Source: Apus apus
Taxonomy: Eukaryota > Chordata > Aves > Apodiformes > Apodidae
Assembly: GCF_020740795.1 (NCBI RefSeq)
Contig: NC_067295.1
Span: 4,960,501 to 5,024,500, forward strand
Length of the DNA: 64,000 nucleotides
Reading direction: 5' to 3'
Within the stretch, counting starts at the first letter, position 1; every line of letters begins with the position of its first letter. The translations under genes were made by a program, and so were the position numbers. Below are positions 11,645-25,200 of this stretch, piece after piece. The notes beneath the pieces are model-generated. The model was given only the letters and a program-made list of their open reading frames with translations. It searched no databases and was not told the DNA's origin.

Positions 11645-14404
11645 GGCTGAGCTGCGAGATGATGCCAGCTCAGGGCTGGGCAATTTGCCCAGGGAGGTGC
11701 ACATCGAGTTGGAGTCCTTCAGGAGACTGCATAGACAGGAGGCTGGATGGTAAAGACAGCAGCAATCACCCCAGGGAAGGAAGAGGGAGGCAACCCCTGC
11801 AGTCCCCTGGGTGGGAGCTGACTGCAGGGCAGCAAGAGAGGCACAGCATCAGAGCACTGAGCCCCAGGGCAGCAAGTGCTGTGGGAAGCAGTTGTGCCAC
11901 CACCTCACCTTGCACAGGACAGTGAAGGGTCAGGATAAGCAAAACGACCCACCTGCAAGCCCTTATCAGCTCTGTACATGTAAACCCATCTGCACACACC
12001 CTCAGTGAGCAGGCCACAGCCATCACTTTCTCCCATCTAGGATGCCCGATTTCTCCTCCCCACAGGATTAAACATACAGCACAACCAGGAACAGGGGCCC
12101 ACAGCTCCACCAGAACTTGAGCCAGAAGCAGCCTGATCCCTCCAGTCTTGCACAAGAGCTGACAACAGCCATTGAGACAATCAGGAAACAGTTTGCTACC
12201 TCCCTGAGCTAACTGCAAACTTCCACTGCATTTCCACATCACACAGTGGTATCTCATGACTCCCACGTTCAAGAAGGCAATCGATCCTTCAGCAGCTCAG
12301 TATCAGTCCACTCATTACAAGAACCTAGTAAAAAACCACAAGATCATATTTTGTCTTCATTATTTATTGATACTAAATGAGTCAAAGCTCATAAAAGTTA
12401 CAGTAAGGCTTTATTTAAAAATATTAGAATTTAAGTTAAAACAGAGTATAGCAAGTGAACAGGATTTGCTCTATGAAGTTTGCATTAAGGACTGTAAAGG
12501 GTTGAAAGGTCATGAGAATGTTTATTACAAATTCAAAATAAAGACTTTGAAAGTGAAGACTTGCCCAGGATTATAAGAATTGTTCCAGTTAATCTTGCTA
12601 TTTAAGAACATTTAAAATACATAAGACAACACTTGAACAAGCATAATGAGATACTATTCTACTCAATGCTTAAGGTTTATTTCCCCCTTGCTCCCATTTT
12701 GGATCCTTGAAGGCTGAAGGTACAACTGCTGCTGGAGGCCTTTTTCCCCACTCATACTATTCAGTACCTACAAACCTGCTTCTGACAATCCTTCAGAAGC
12801 TTTTGAGGGAACAGACCTCAGGCTGAGAGCCAGCAGCACAGAGTGCTTGAAGCTACAAACCAACAAGTCCAACAAGACCCTCTCTCCCTGCTACAACTCC
12901 TGTTATTCCAAGATATGCCAAATAAGACTAGTTCACCAAATACATACTCATAAAGCAATTTCAGTAGCACATAATTTGCAAAAAGAAGAAACACTACAGA
13001 AAAGACATTATGTCTGCTGGTCAGGACAACACCTCAGCTTCCAAAGGTCCTAGAGGAGCACCAAGTTTTGGGTTTTTGGTTGGGTTGTTTTTTCTTTCCC
13101 ACCTCCTCACTGATGAGCCACACTTCAGAGAAGCATCTTAGAAGAAAACTCAATTCACTTAACATTGGCATTACATTTATTCACTTTGAAGAATGGCCAG
13201 GAACAAGATGGTAGGCTATTAAAACTTCATTGCATGGAGACAGGGGAAATAAAGCCTTTCAACTCAGTTCATACCTTAGGAAATGGTTGAGAAGTCAGCT
13301 CTTCACAAAGGATACATAAAATCATTCCTGCTATAGAAGTCCAGGCCATTACAGGAGAACTTTGATGTGCTAGAAGTTCTTCTGCATCATTTTGCCAGGA
13401 AGTTTGTATTTTTTTTTCCAGTCCAGTTGGGAAATGAGCTTCATAAATTTTGTGGACAAACCTTCAATCATCTGTATTTATGGATTATGAATGAACAACT
13501 GCAGGAAACTGGGAACTAATACAGACTTCTAGAAAAAAAACTCAACATTTGCTGGTTTAAGAGTGAACTATTGAAACAAAGTCTTCCTGGTGAAGAAAAC
13601 ATGGGAGTTAATGGAGTGGTTCTACATTTGCTATCACAGCAAGTTCCCTACAGACAAAAAAAAAAAAAAAGAGTACTAAAAACATTGCTGTCCCTTGGCT
13701 GCTGCCAGCTGAGTGGGGCTACCCTTAGCCCAGAGGGTACTTCCTGCTTTGCACTTCCCATCTGTCAGGCACTGCTGTGGAAGTGAGCTCAGGGTTGAAA
13801 AAGAGCCAGTGAAGAGGGCTCTTGTGTGCCATTTCCCTGGCCAGTCTGGGAGAAGAGACAGGAACATCCTAATTCTCCTCTGTCCCCAAAAATGGCAAGC
13901 AGCAGGTCAGCAGCCTCTTCACTGCTCTGACAATATCCAGAAAATAATTTCTGCTTATCAATACAAATACAGAGAATCTGCTCCACCAGCTTTTCCCCTG
14001 TGAGCACAGAGGGCTTTAGAAATGAAAGTAGGTACTGTAACAGGAAGCATAAGGCATGTGTATACAGAGCACTTCTCTGGAAGTTTGCAATGTTCACTAA
14101 GAAGATTGGATTAATCCAGTAATTCCTGAGGCTGGGATCAGCTTGCAAATGGTTTAAGAAATCTGCTCATTTTCTAGTCACTCCACTCTAGTGAGCAGGT
14201 TGACTTAGCAGATGAATGAGCTGTATCATCACTGTAAAAAACAAACCACAACACAAACCCAGAAGAACCATGAGGAATTGAAATTAAAAAGATAAAATAA
14301 ATCCAAAGTAACCATATAGTCCATAGAGCAAACACTCTTGCTACTGTAGGAATGTTTGACTTTCATCATTGAGGGAAAGCTTCCCTACAAACAACACATA
14401 GCCA
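11645..14404. other. Intergenic region between the KIF19-like gene and EIF3B
   Basis: Both genes run on the minus strand, so this should contain the KIF19-like promoter and any 5' UTR. No conserved ORF or CpG island was recognised. It contains an A-run at 13656-13671. Confidence 0.6.
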
Positions 14405-14427
14405 GCCTGGTTTTAGTATAGGTCTGC

Positions 14428-14433
14428 TTTTAT
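14428..14433 (-). terminator. Candidate EIF3B poly(A) signal AATAAA
   Basis: Plus-strand TTTATT reads AATAAA on the minus strand, inside the probable last EIF3B exon. Other AATAAA hexamers occur further downstream, so the site used is uncertain. Confidence 0.45.
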
Positions 14434-14743
14434 TTCCATATTCAGCTCTTTGAGGGAGACATCCTTTCACAATCTGAAAGGAGGAGGATATAGCCCACTG
14501 TAGTGCTGCTTCAGCACACTAAAACACATCATACGAAAACTGGTTCTGTTGACTTTTCCCCAAACCAAAGGAACATCCGTCCATGCACTCGGGACATAGA
14601 AAGAGTCCTGAAACAGAAACATTGTGTGTGTGTGTAAGACAGAGGTGCACTGATGAATCTCACCTCACTGGCAATAGTCACAAACTGCCAGTTGGTAAGT
14701 ACTGCACAGGAGTTGGGAGGTAAATACTGGTAGTAGTGGATTT

Positions 14744-14793
14744 AAAAAGAAAAAAAAAAAATCAAACCCTAAAAAAAAAAAAAAAAGAATAAA
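14744..14793. repeat. Poly(A)-rich tracts
   Basis: Two A runs separated by a short TCAAACCCT segment. They would be T-rich in the EIF3B 3' UTR orientation. Confidence 0.8.
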
Positions 14794-16111
14794 AATTTAA
14801 AAGCAGCGCCTTCCCAGGATCTCACTGCAGCAGGCAGCAAGACTTAAAGGCACTACAATGTGTCAGAATGGAGAAAATCTGGTGCATCCACCCTTCCAGA
14901 GTGCAAGAATATGGATTAAAAATTCCAAAGTTGATGTAGGCTTTCTGAAAATGAAGGAACTTCTTTTCAGCACAAGATATAGTGGTGCTGCAGAAATGGA
15001 AAAGAAGAGGTGAGTTAGGTTACTGTGCTTTATACAAACAGCTCAACCTTACTACAGCTGCCAGCTGGTAAACAGGCTACAATAGCATTTTGTTCATCTG
15101 TCCTTGAACTGATGTTTGTTGAAATGCAGATACCAGGCAGCTTCTCTCCCTCTCTTACCTCCCTCCCAACCTCCATGTATAGGACACTGATAAACCACAT
15201 TCAACTGTATTTGAAGGTACTAAGGCTATTATTTTTTTCTACAGGTACAAAAGGGGTACTCTGCTCATGTCTTAATTCAACTCTTAGATATCTGGAGGCC
15301 TAAGAGCTGCAAAAGACATATATTTCCAGTCTGCCCTTAAGTGAGGTCCTAAAGACAACAGAGTAGGAATACATGCCAGGTTTTAAGTCCTGTGTGAATG
15401 TCTTCACTATTAAAATATTTTCTCCCTCCTCAATACAACAATATCAAGCTCCTTCAAGGACATTTCCTGCAAGGGTGGCTGAAAGTAGTTTCTGTTTTCA
15501 TCATACAAATATATATTAATTCATGAAAAGGAATTGGCAAAAGCCCTGGATTAACTACTTCAGCAACAAGCATGACAGCCTGTACATAAGCATCTGCTAC
15601 TACCTGAAATCTACCCAACGTTTCTAGAAAACCGCAGAGTTCAAGTGGATATTTAAACATCTACTCAAAGCTGTACCAGCCCAGTCAACTTGCTACAAAT
15701 TCATCAGTACAGCATTTAAACTCTGTCCAGTCTTCAACTAACATGCAATTATTCCAAAAGGCAAAACTTCCATCTAGTACTAAATGCAATTCCTTCTACA
15801 GACAGAACTGTTAGAGTCTACAATTCACTGTGTTTAAAAGCTGGCCCTGACTCTGTTGAGGGTTTGATCATTGTGGCAAGACAGGACATACACAATATTC
15901 TGCTCAGTACAGCTCATAAATCAGTTTGTGATTATGTTTTTACAAAAGCTTTTGTTTATCCCTCCTAGCCACAGAAAACACAAACTCAGAGTAATATATT
16001 CACTCTAGCAAAGAAACTTAACTTTCTTAAGCAAATTATTCAATCTATAGGAACAGCTGACAAAAGAAGCTTCTCTACACAGAGGGATGTGATCTTACCA
16101 CAGTTTTTTAA

Positions 16112-16215
16112 TTACTCTGGTTCTGCAAGGGTAATAATTTCTTCATTGATAAAAAATTCAACAGTCTCCTCCTCCCAGTCATCAACATTGCTGTCCAGCT
16201 CATCCGTGTCTACAC
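16112..16215 (-). CDS. EIF3B: EIF3B coding exon 18 and stop
   Basis: Residues 783-816: [20 protein letters not shown] then the EEII tail, stop TAA at 16112-16114. Transcription probably continues to a donor at 16098, giving a 3' UTR intron. Confidence 0.94.
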
Positions 16216-19200
16216 CTAGGATGGAGCAAACATGAACACTGAGTGCATCAAACAAGGCAGCAAGGGAAAGATTTTATGCTCTTGGCACAAAAAGTCCTTA
16301 AACCAGCAGTGAAATAAAAGGTATTTAGCACTTTAATCACAACAAGGACATACTACGTTCATTTAATGACAACAAGCATTACTGCCTCCCACCACAGGAT
16401 TTTCTGGTTAAATGCAACACTCAAACCTCTTCAACAGTCTTATCCCCAAGGTCAACCCAATGCTTGCCTTGAAGAGTGAAGAGGTGAGATAAAACACAAA
16501 TACCAAACTCTGGCAGCCAATAATATCTGTACTTTCTACTGTGACCAAAAAACAAATAGAGATCTGTTGTGGCTCAGGATAAAAAGTATAAATGATCAGC
16601 AGAGAACAAGGGATTAGCTCTGGAAAGGAACGGAGGGAGAGAGGTGAAAGAACCCCCAGAACAGAGCAGTTGTTTGGTAAGCAGCAGCAAATCTCTGAGG
16701 TACCTCCTCGAAGCTCTAAGCGCTCGTTCCTCTGCTCCATGTAGAGCTCTTGTGCCATCTTGCGGTACTTCCTGAACTCCTCCATCATTGTACGTCTCCT
16801 TTCCACCAGCTCCTACAGGGGCAGGAAGAGGTCATTAAGCTTCCTCAATAAATTACATCTACACGGGATACAGTTATTAGCAAGAAACATTTTTTTTCCC
16901 CCCCTCATTAACATACTTTCCACTGACTTAAAAAGATCTTTCTCTTACATAATCAAAAAGTTGGTTTGGGGAGGGTTGGCTTTTGGTTTTAAATATAGAG
17001 AGAATTTCCTAATTTAAAGACTGGCTAATACAGCAAGTCACCAAGAACCCCAAAATTTTACCATGAGGTACCACCAGTGACTCTCTAGACTAACCTCTGA
17101 GTTTAGAAGTATCTGTCTGAACTGCCTATTGGAAGTAACTCTAAACATGTAGATTCAAATGAACACAGATGTTTGTTATAAAAGAAATTTAACTGACATT
17201 ATCAATGTTACAAAATAACAAAGGACAAGGTTACAAGACTTTAATCTGTATTATGATATTCTGAAATTGTCTTGCCTTTGAAGCTTTGGACTGGCTCAGG
17301 CGATCCTTCTGCTCAAATATCTTGGAGTATTTCTTCAGGTCCTTCTTAATTTGCTGTAAAACAGGGAATTTTATTTCAACTAGGATATCAGACTGGCAAT
17401 CATGTTCTGGAAAAACTCCTTCAGGAAGCCTCAGCAGGCTTTGCATTTTTGAAAGACATCTCTCTTCTAGGCAATTCCCCTTTGCAATCAGTGTAGTCTG
17501 GACAGTTAAATTCAATGTTGTTATTCTTTATACTGCTTCACTGTGAGAATAACTGGTCACCATTTCTGTTCTGTGCCTGAAAACCAGTTAATACCTACAG
17601 TCATTCCCAGAAGTGAGGTCTCCTACAGCAATATAGTGGGGTGTGTGGTTTTTTGGTAGGTTTTCTTTTTTTCTTTTCACAAATTCAGAGGAAAAGGCAC
17701 CTGAGTGGTTGTGTAACAGTTGAAGCCTCACTCTCAGGAAGAGAGAATAAATCAAGTATGCCTTTACACCCAATCAAAGTCAGCAGAAAGAGTCAGTAGA
17801 ATACACTACCTTTATCTGATCCTCACTGAGCAAGGTGGCTGGTCGTGGTCTCCAGAGGAGCTGACAGAACCTGTCTTTATTGTTCTTCTGAAGCAGACGG
17901 CCTTGGAAGGTCCATAACCAATACGCATTGTCCACCTGGAAGAGCAGTACACAAGCTCAGTCAAGATAAGCTACAAGTTAACACTCCAGTCCTCACTCTG
18001 TCTTAAAAGCCTTTTTTATAAAATCAGCACCATCAGTCACCAGCACCTGGATGCTTTTTGTTAGTGTCTTCCTTGCACATAAACTCCTCCGCAAAAATAT
18101 TTGCTCCATGGAAGCTTTGCAAGCCTTCATAATAATTTGAAAATAAACCAGCCTTTCTCTCCTATTTTTAAGTCTCAGATTCTATACTTGTACAGAAGAG
18201 GATTACAGCACAGTGGCTGGAACCAGGCAAAAGTAATGACAGGTGCAGTAAACCCTGCTGTTCTGAGTGCACTACAAGGAGATAAAGTGTCAAACAGCTA
18301 CAGAATAGAATGGTGAAGGTTGGAAGGGACCTTAAAGATCATCAGGTTTCAATCTCCCTGGGACACCTCACACCAGAACAGGCTGCACAACCCTCATCCC
18401 ACCTGGCCTTGAACACCTCCAGGGAGGTGGCAGCCACAACCTTCCTGGGCAACCTATTCCAGTGCCTTACCACAGACATAATGAAAATTCAGAAAAAGGA
18501 CACTCTGTTTATACTGCCCTTCCAGAATTTATTTTGGCTAACTGGTGAAGCTCACGGCCCAAATAAATACTGATATTATGGTGCAGGTTTTAAGTCATAT
18601 GATGGATGACAGACATTCATTTTCTCTTCCTAACCAACAGCCCTTTCCAATACTTCTGGAAGAAATAAAAACAAAATGGAAAGCATCAGCACCTTGTGGC
18701 TCCACCAAGACACAGAAGTCACAATGTATCTGCCTGTAGGATCCCATTCCACATCTGAAGCTGTATAGTGTTCAGCAATATTCATCATGGTGCAGTCAGA
18801 TGTATCAACAAATGCTAAGGCACCGTTCATGCTGCAAAGACAAAACAAGACAGGTTGTTTTACACACCAGTATAGCCTGTTTTCTTAAAAGCATTTCACC
18901 AGCTGCATCTTTACAGCTCCTCACTGCAAAGATACATTTTCAAGAGACACGCTCATATCAGTCTCTCTGTCTAGAAAGAAAAAACAGCCCAGGAAAGAAT
19001 TACAATTTGTTTTATGTTCAGTGACTCTTAACCCATTTTATTTCTGTTCTTTAAGTCACAGTGAAAACATCCTATAGGCAAGTTACGGCCAAAGTTTAAC
19101 AATCATGCTTAGATATATTTAAGTAGTGAAGAAAAGATTAAAGAAAAAATACATTTCTAAGAACAGCAGTGCTTGTCTGAAAGCATGTAAAAGCAAATGA

Positions 19201-22200
19201 TACTCAACTAGTTAATCACTCTAATATGAAACTTTCTTGGTAAGACTCATACAAAACAGCTTTGTCATTAAGAGGTACCACCCATGAGGAGGCACAAGGC
19301 TGACAACAAATGCATTGTAAGAGCCACATGCACGTTGCAAACTGAATTAGCTGAGAGTCAGTATTTTCACTTAAACAGCTGAAAAGTGTTTCTAAAGATC
19401 CACTTTTCTATTGAAAAATGCATTCCATTTTTGATGTCACAAAAATAGCAAGTAAAAATTAGACTACTAAGCTACATCATGAAATTTCATCTCCTTCTTT
19501 GCTTTTGCAAAGCCGTGCCAGGACTACATAGTAACAAAACATTCATGGAGATGCCAAACACTTCTTGCCAAGTTGGATACTCTAGTCTTTTTCCTACTTA
19601 AAATGACAGCAGTGTTCAGTACCCTGAGCAATGCTCACCTCCTGAGGCCAGCCAGCACTACAAACTGCCCTTGAGGACTCCAGAATATTGTGTTTGCCTG
19701 CTGTTTGTCAAACGTTTCTGGAATGAAACAAAACAAATTCAGAAAAAGATCTCAATTCAATGCTGCCAATTAGCTTATAAGCAACCAACCCCACTCATTC
19801 CGCAAAACATTTCTGAACTCTGCAAGCAAGTCCTAACAACAATCCTTAAAAAGCACTATAACATCCAAAGCTAGCAGAAGAAGAGAAGGGTATCAAAAGA
19901 CCACAACACCTAACTTGGGAATACATTTTATCTAGGTTTGTAGGCCCTTTTTTCCCCAGAACCTGGACTGATTCAAAGAGAAAAGAGTTTAACTGCCACC
20001 AGAAAAGTAGATTTCTGGAATACAATGTCAGGCATAGCACCTACTGCCATACTATCCACCACAAACAACCACAATTTTGAGTTTACTGCCTCCATTGCCA
20101 TGCAAAATGCTTAGTATCTGTACCCTTCACTTGTTTTTCAGTCACTTACTTATGAGTTCTATTTTCCCGTTGTTTTTAACATGGTAAAAGGAAACCGAAA
20201 TTCGTGGAGTTTCTCCATGCAAGACAGCAAACTTGCTTCCATTTGGTTCCCAAGCAAAGGCTATGATGCTTTCTGTAAACAAACAAACAACAAAACAAAA
20301 CCAAAAAGAAGGGTCAAAACTCTGCCAAAAGACAGTACAAAGCTTTGATTTCAGTTACCAAAGAAAACCAAGAGGCTGAAGAAAGGAAAGTCACCAGTTA
20401 ACAGACTTTGCCATTCAGACTGACTTTTAAAACACAGGTTAAGGCAAATGCAGAGATTTATGGCAAGTGTTTTAGTCAAACAGTAATTCCAATGTCTCTC
20501 CTCTTCTATGGAATACACTCACATTACCAGCTCTATCAACTTTATTACTAGCAGCTTTTCAGTTCTGTGATTTTTCAAGTCAGTCACAAGCACGAAGAGC
20601 AAGAAAAGCTTCGATTTTTCATTTTTACAGGAAAAGCTCTGCAACATAAATACTGTAGCTCCCTCTCAACAGTTAACTTCCTAATTTCTATGTTCTAATT
20701 CCTTATGTCACGTGTTGACTGGAATTTTTAAGAAAAACACAAGCACATACTCAAAAAAGCCAAAGATCAAAAGTAAGGAAATACTTGGCACTACCTTTCA
20801 TTTCCACCACATCCACTGGCACCTGTTTCTCTCTCATTCGGAATATTTCAAAGTTGGTCACTACTCCCTGTAAAGGCCAAGATCAGCTCATTATGCAGCA
20901 CAGAAGCAGTAGAGCAAATAAATGTATTGCTGGCATAGAAAGACAACTACACAATTAGTCTGTCAGGATGCAGGATGAGAGATGGAGTTAAGATTTGTTT
21001 CTTTAATGAGAACAGATAAATACAGTATACCTCATCACCCAACACATCAGCAACGCTTCTGTTCTGATAAAGAGTAACTGAAGAACTGCACAAAAGCATG
21101 TTTCTTTTCAGTTACTTATGAAGTTTAATTAAGAAAGATAAACATATGGCACATTGTGCACCATGACCTGTGAAAAATAGCTTTGATATCATGTAATTTA
21201 CACTGTCTATATTAAAAGACAGTACTGTAAGAAAATGAGGTGTCAGCATGAGACAGAACCCAATTTTATGGATATAATCAGGAGACAGAATCCAATTTTA
21301 TGAGTATAATCAGGATCCACATACCTGTGTGCCTTTGGGAGTCCTGTCTACCTTCACACACAGGTAGTCCCCATTCTTCTGCCAGTGTAGTTTACAATCT
21401 ACAACATTGAACAAATTCCGCACACGAATTTCTTGTCTGGAAGGCAGCTGCATCAAGGTTACTCTTGCTGGGATGTCCTTGTCCTCAGGCACCCAGAAAG
21501 CAATTATGTTACCACCTGGAGACCATGAGAAGTCTCTACAGGAAGAAAGTTAAAAATATGCCATTTTAATTTTTAGTTAGATAGCACAAGCAGAAATGCT
21601 GTTCACTGTTGTATCGAATGTTGTGGACAACTATAAATTCTCAGTAAAAAAGACAGATCAAGACAAGCAACTGAGGACAATTTATTAGCCTTACATATAC
21701 CAAAACATTTAAACCTGCTATGTGACCAATGTTATCAAAACAGTATGTTGCACTGAAGAGTAGAGGTTATACACCCAGTGTAACCACCAAAGGTCTCAGA
21801 AACAGGCTGGTTAAGGCAATGAGCAAAAAAGCCTGCTAAATTACACTGGAGACAACCCACTTGTACCTGGTTACATTTAATTTTCTTGTTGCTTTACAGA
21901 GAAGCAACCAGTAATCTCAGTAATCAGTGCCTAGTGTGCAGACACAGAAAAAAAACCCATTCCTTGCCAACAGGCAGCACACATCACCTTGCCTTAAGCC
22001 AGCACACACATCTTGAGATGCTCCCTAGCAAACTCACTCCAGTTTGGTTTTGTAGACAAGGAACAGGACTCCAAGTTAGACCCGAGATTAAACCACCACA
22101 AAGTATGGATTTCAGTGCATAGAGCTCTCAGCTGTGGACACCAATAAATGAAGAATTTTCCATTCCTTTTTGCTGCTTTAATTTGATCACTTCAGCAGAG

Positions 22201-25200
22201 AGGCTGTTAGTTCCAGTCAACAGTCTAAAGGTTCCTCTCACCACAACAAAGCTCCAGACACAAAGACTCCAACTAAAGGGAGCAGTTAATCTTTACAAAG
22301 GAATTGACTCACCTTATCCCAGTGATTTTCAAGCTTTTTTTGTCCAACAAACCCATAGACTAGAAGAGAAAGGGGTGAGTTTGGAAGTTAGTAACACTCT
22401 TACATTTACACACGCCCCTTCTACTCTTAATCTTAGAGCGCAAACTAGGAAATTGCGTACAGCTCACAGATCCTTATCCCTGCTTTTTGTTGTGAACATA
22501 TGTATCCCACAATTACAAATACAATGAAAATTGCTGTGCAGAATTAATGAGTACAGCAGCCTGAACTATAATGGAAAAGCAAAACAGACTACATCAGGCT
22601 GCAATCTACATATAATGCATTTTAGGTACTTTGGCACTCAACTGCTACTGAGAGCTGAGAGGCATCACATAACCTTGATCCTATTGGCTCCTCTAAGTGG
22701 CATATTGAGCTGCCTAGTCCTTCTTGAAGTGTGGTGTGAAATTTACTGTCAGACTCAGCTACAGGTTTTCACTCAGGAAAGAACAACAACTGGATTTCCC
22801 CCCTTCTAAGCCCAGCTCTAGAGTGCATTATTAAAATATATCCTTTAAAGTAGACACCACAGGAAACAGTGACATGATAATGCAGTAAGTGTCATGCAAA
22901 AAACCCAGGAACTTACTGGTGTTTCATAGATGCTGAGGGTATCTGAAGTCATTCGAGCAAAGAATTTACCATCATGACTCCATCTAAGCAAATAAAAAGG
23001 AAAAAAAAACAATTAGATATTAACTGCCTTTTTATTAAAAAAAATCTAGGACTACTTGTCCTCTCTATTCTAATTCTGTTTCTCAACCTACTTAAAAATA
23101 GGCCAGTGAGCTGAGTTTTCACAGTGGAATCCTCGCTTCTTATGCCCAGTTAGAATATCCCAGATGATAATAGCCTGAGGGTCATCCTGGGTGTCCATCA
23201 AGGGGCTGAAGGTCACTAAATACCTACAAAAGAAATAATAAATTTCACTACTGAAACTTCTTCTACAACGTCAGTCCAAGCAGGCTTTCATCCAAATATT
23301 TCAATGCAATGCGCTTTCAAACAGCAATTTCTCTAATGGGATTTTTTGGAGAGGAGGGAAAAATAAGAACAGTATGATAAAGGGGGAGAAAGTTTCCAAG
23401 ACACAGTCTTTCCCTGGCATCCCCCTGGCTGAAAAGACTCTCTACATTTATGTGCAACACTTCCCATATTGATGCTGCAAGAGAAGGGAATTCACCCAAT
23501 ACACTGTTACCTAATATAGTTCTGCCATGAGAACATCATCAGTTTCAAAACAAACATAAATCCATTGAGTTTAGCCAACATGAACTACAGGTATGCTAGG
23601 TTTCTCCATTTCAAGAGAAATAACCTCTCTTTAATACAATAAAAGACAAAACCCAATCGTTCCCAAATACATGACTTGAAAACTAGCAAAATGAGATGCA
23701 TCTCAGTCCTGAAAGAGTTTTAGTCTTCTCTAAAGAGCTTTTCAACATTAAAGAAAACTTAAGAAATTAATTTCAGTACTAAAGATTTGGAGGATGCTGC
23801 TCAACTGAAACTTTTCAGAGAACAAGAAATCTAGCACTACAGATACTCCATCCAACTAAAGAGATAAAAATATGATCTTCTCCTTTGGAATAAAAATGTC
23901 TTTGAGGAAATTATTCCAGCTTATGTTAAATATCTTTCCTGAAGTCAAATAAAAGTCAGGTAGAGTTTCACTCATTCTAAGAGGATTTATGCATGAAAAG
24001 CAGTAATTCCAAAGGGAAAGGAGAATAGAAGATCCCAACTACACAAGATCTGAGTGCACAGCAGCCAGAATGCCTGTGCTTCGTGCTTTTGATCCCTTAG
24101 CCCAAACCCATGTCATACTCCATACCTTTCACAGGGTGAGAAGTCAATGAGTTGCACTCCCTGGTGACTAAACCTTTGAATCTGCTTGAACTTCTCTCCA
24201 CCCCAAAGTGCGATGCCTCTCTGGTGGAAGGTAGCCAAGTAGGTACCCTTAGGGGACCAACGCACATAGGTTTCTGTCCACCGCTGCAGTTAAAAAAAAA
24301 AAGTATACACAAAGGATTAATTTCATGCTGGATTCCTAAAAGGGAAGGAATTCGTGTGTGGCTTGAAGCATCATATTTGCAAATCCATCTACTAAGTGAA
24401 GATTCCCAAATCAGTGATACCTCGGACTAGTTGTGGGGTTTAATTTCACACACATAGTGCACAGGATTTATTCTCCAGGTTGAAAACTGTCCAGTGAAAC
24501 CTTTTCAACTTACTGATCACCAAGAACATTTTCCAGGTACAGTGACAACCTTTGTATAGTAACAATTAAACCCACCTAACAGGCTTGGGTTTCCTTGTTG
24601 TCTTCTCAGAAATATTTAAAATTTCTTAAAAACAATATAACTCTTGATCTTCAGCCAAGCTAGCAATACAGACTGTGGCCAGTGATCATGGTGATGAGTA
24701 ACATTACTCATCTCACAGCAAACTTATTTCTGCTGTAATGCAGAATGGTTATTAAAAAAAAAAATGCTGCTGGGTAGCAACAGTTCTCAGCAAGTCAGCT
24801 GCCTGCAGGAGACACACTAACTCTCCCTTGAAATGCTGTTACCAAACCAGCTATTCCTCTTTAGCACCTCTGTGGTCAGCAAAAAGTGATCAGAAGCAGC
24901 ATACTTAAGCAGACACTCAGCTCTAATAAATACTACTCCTCAAACTCTTGACTTTGCTTTCAGGTCTTTCTCAATCACCTATAACATACAGATGAAGGAA
25001 ACTAATAGGCATCATGGACCAGTTAAAAGGGAACCCCACAAACAAGTTAAATCCACATTTGTTTTACCTAAGCAGCTACATCCAATTCTAAAGGATGCAA
25101 TTTCACCACTGCTCTTCAAAAGGAAGAAAAAAGTACTTCAGAAATGGGGGGAATCTTTAAAAAAAATCAAAACACCTGAAATGTCATAAAATGAATGAGA

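Larger units (their letters stand above)
14405..14987 (-). other. EIF3B: Probable EIF3B 3' UTR exon
   Basis: On the minus strand a strong acceptor (pyrimidine tract ending ccatttctgcag) precedes 14987, and an AATAAA lies at 14428-14433. It pairs with a donor, CTGTG then gtaaga, 13 nt after the EIF3B stop. The left edge is approximate, set about 20 nt past the AATAAA. The exon is an inference from splice signals; it encodes no protein. Confidence 0.5.
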
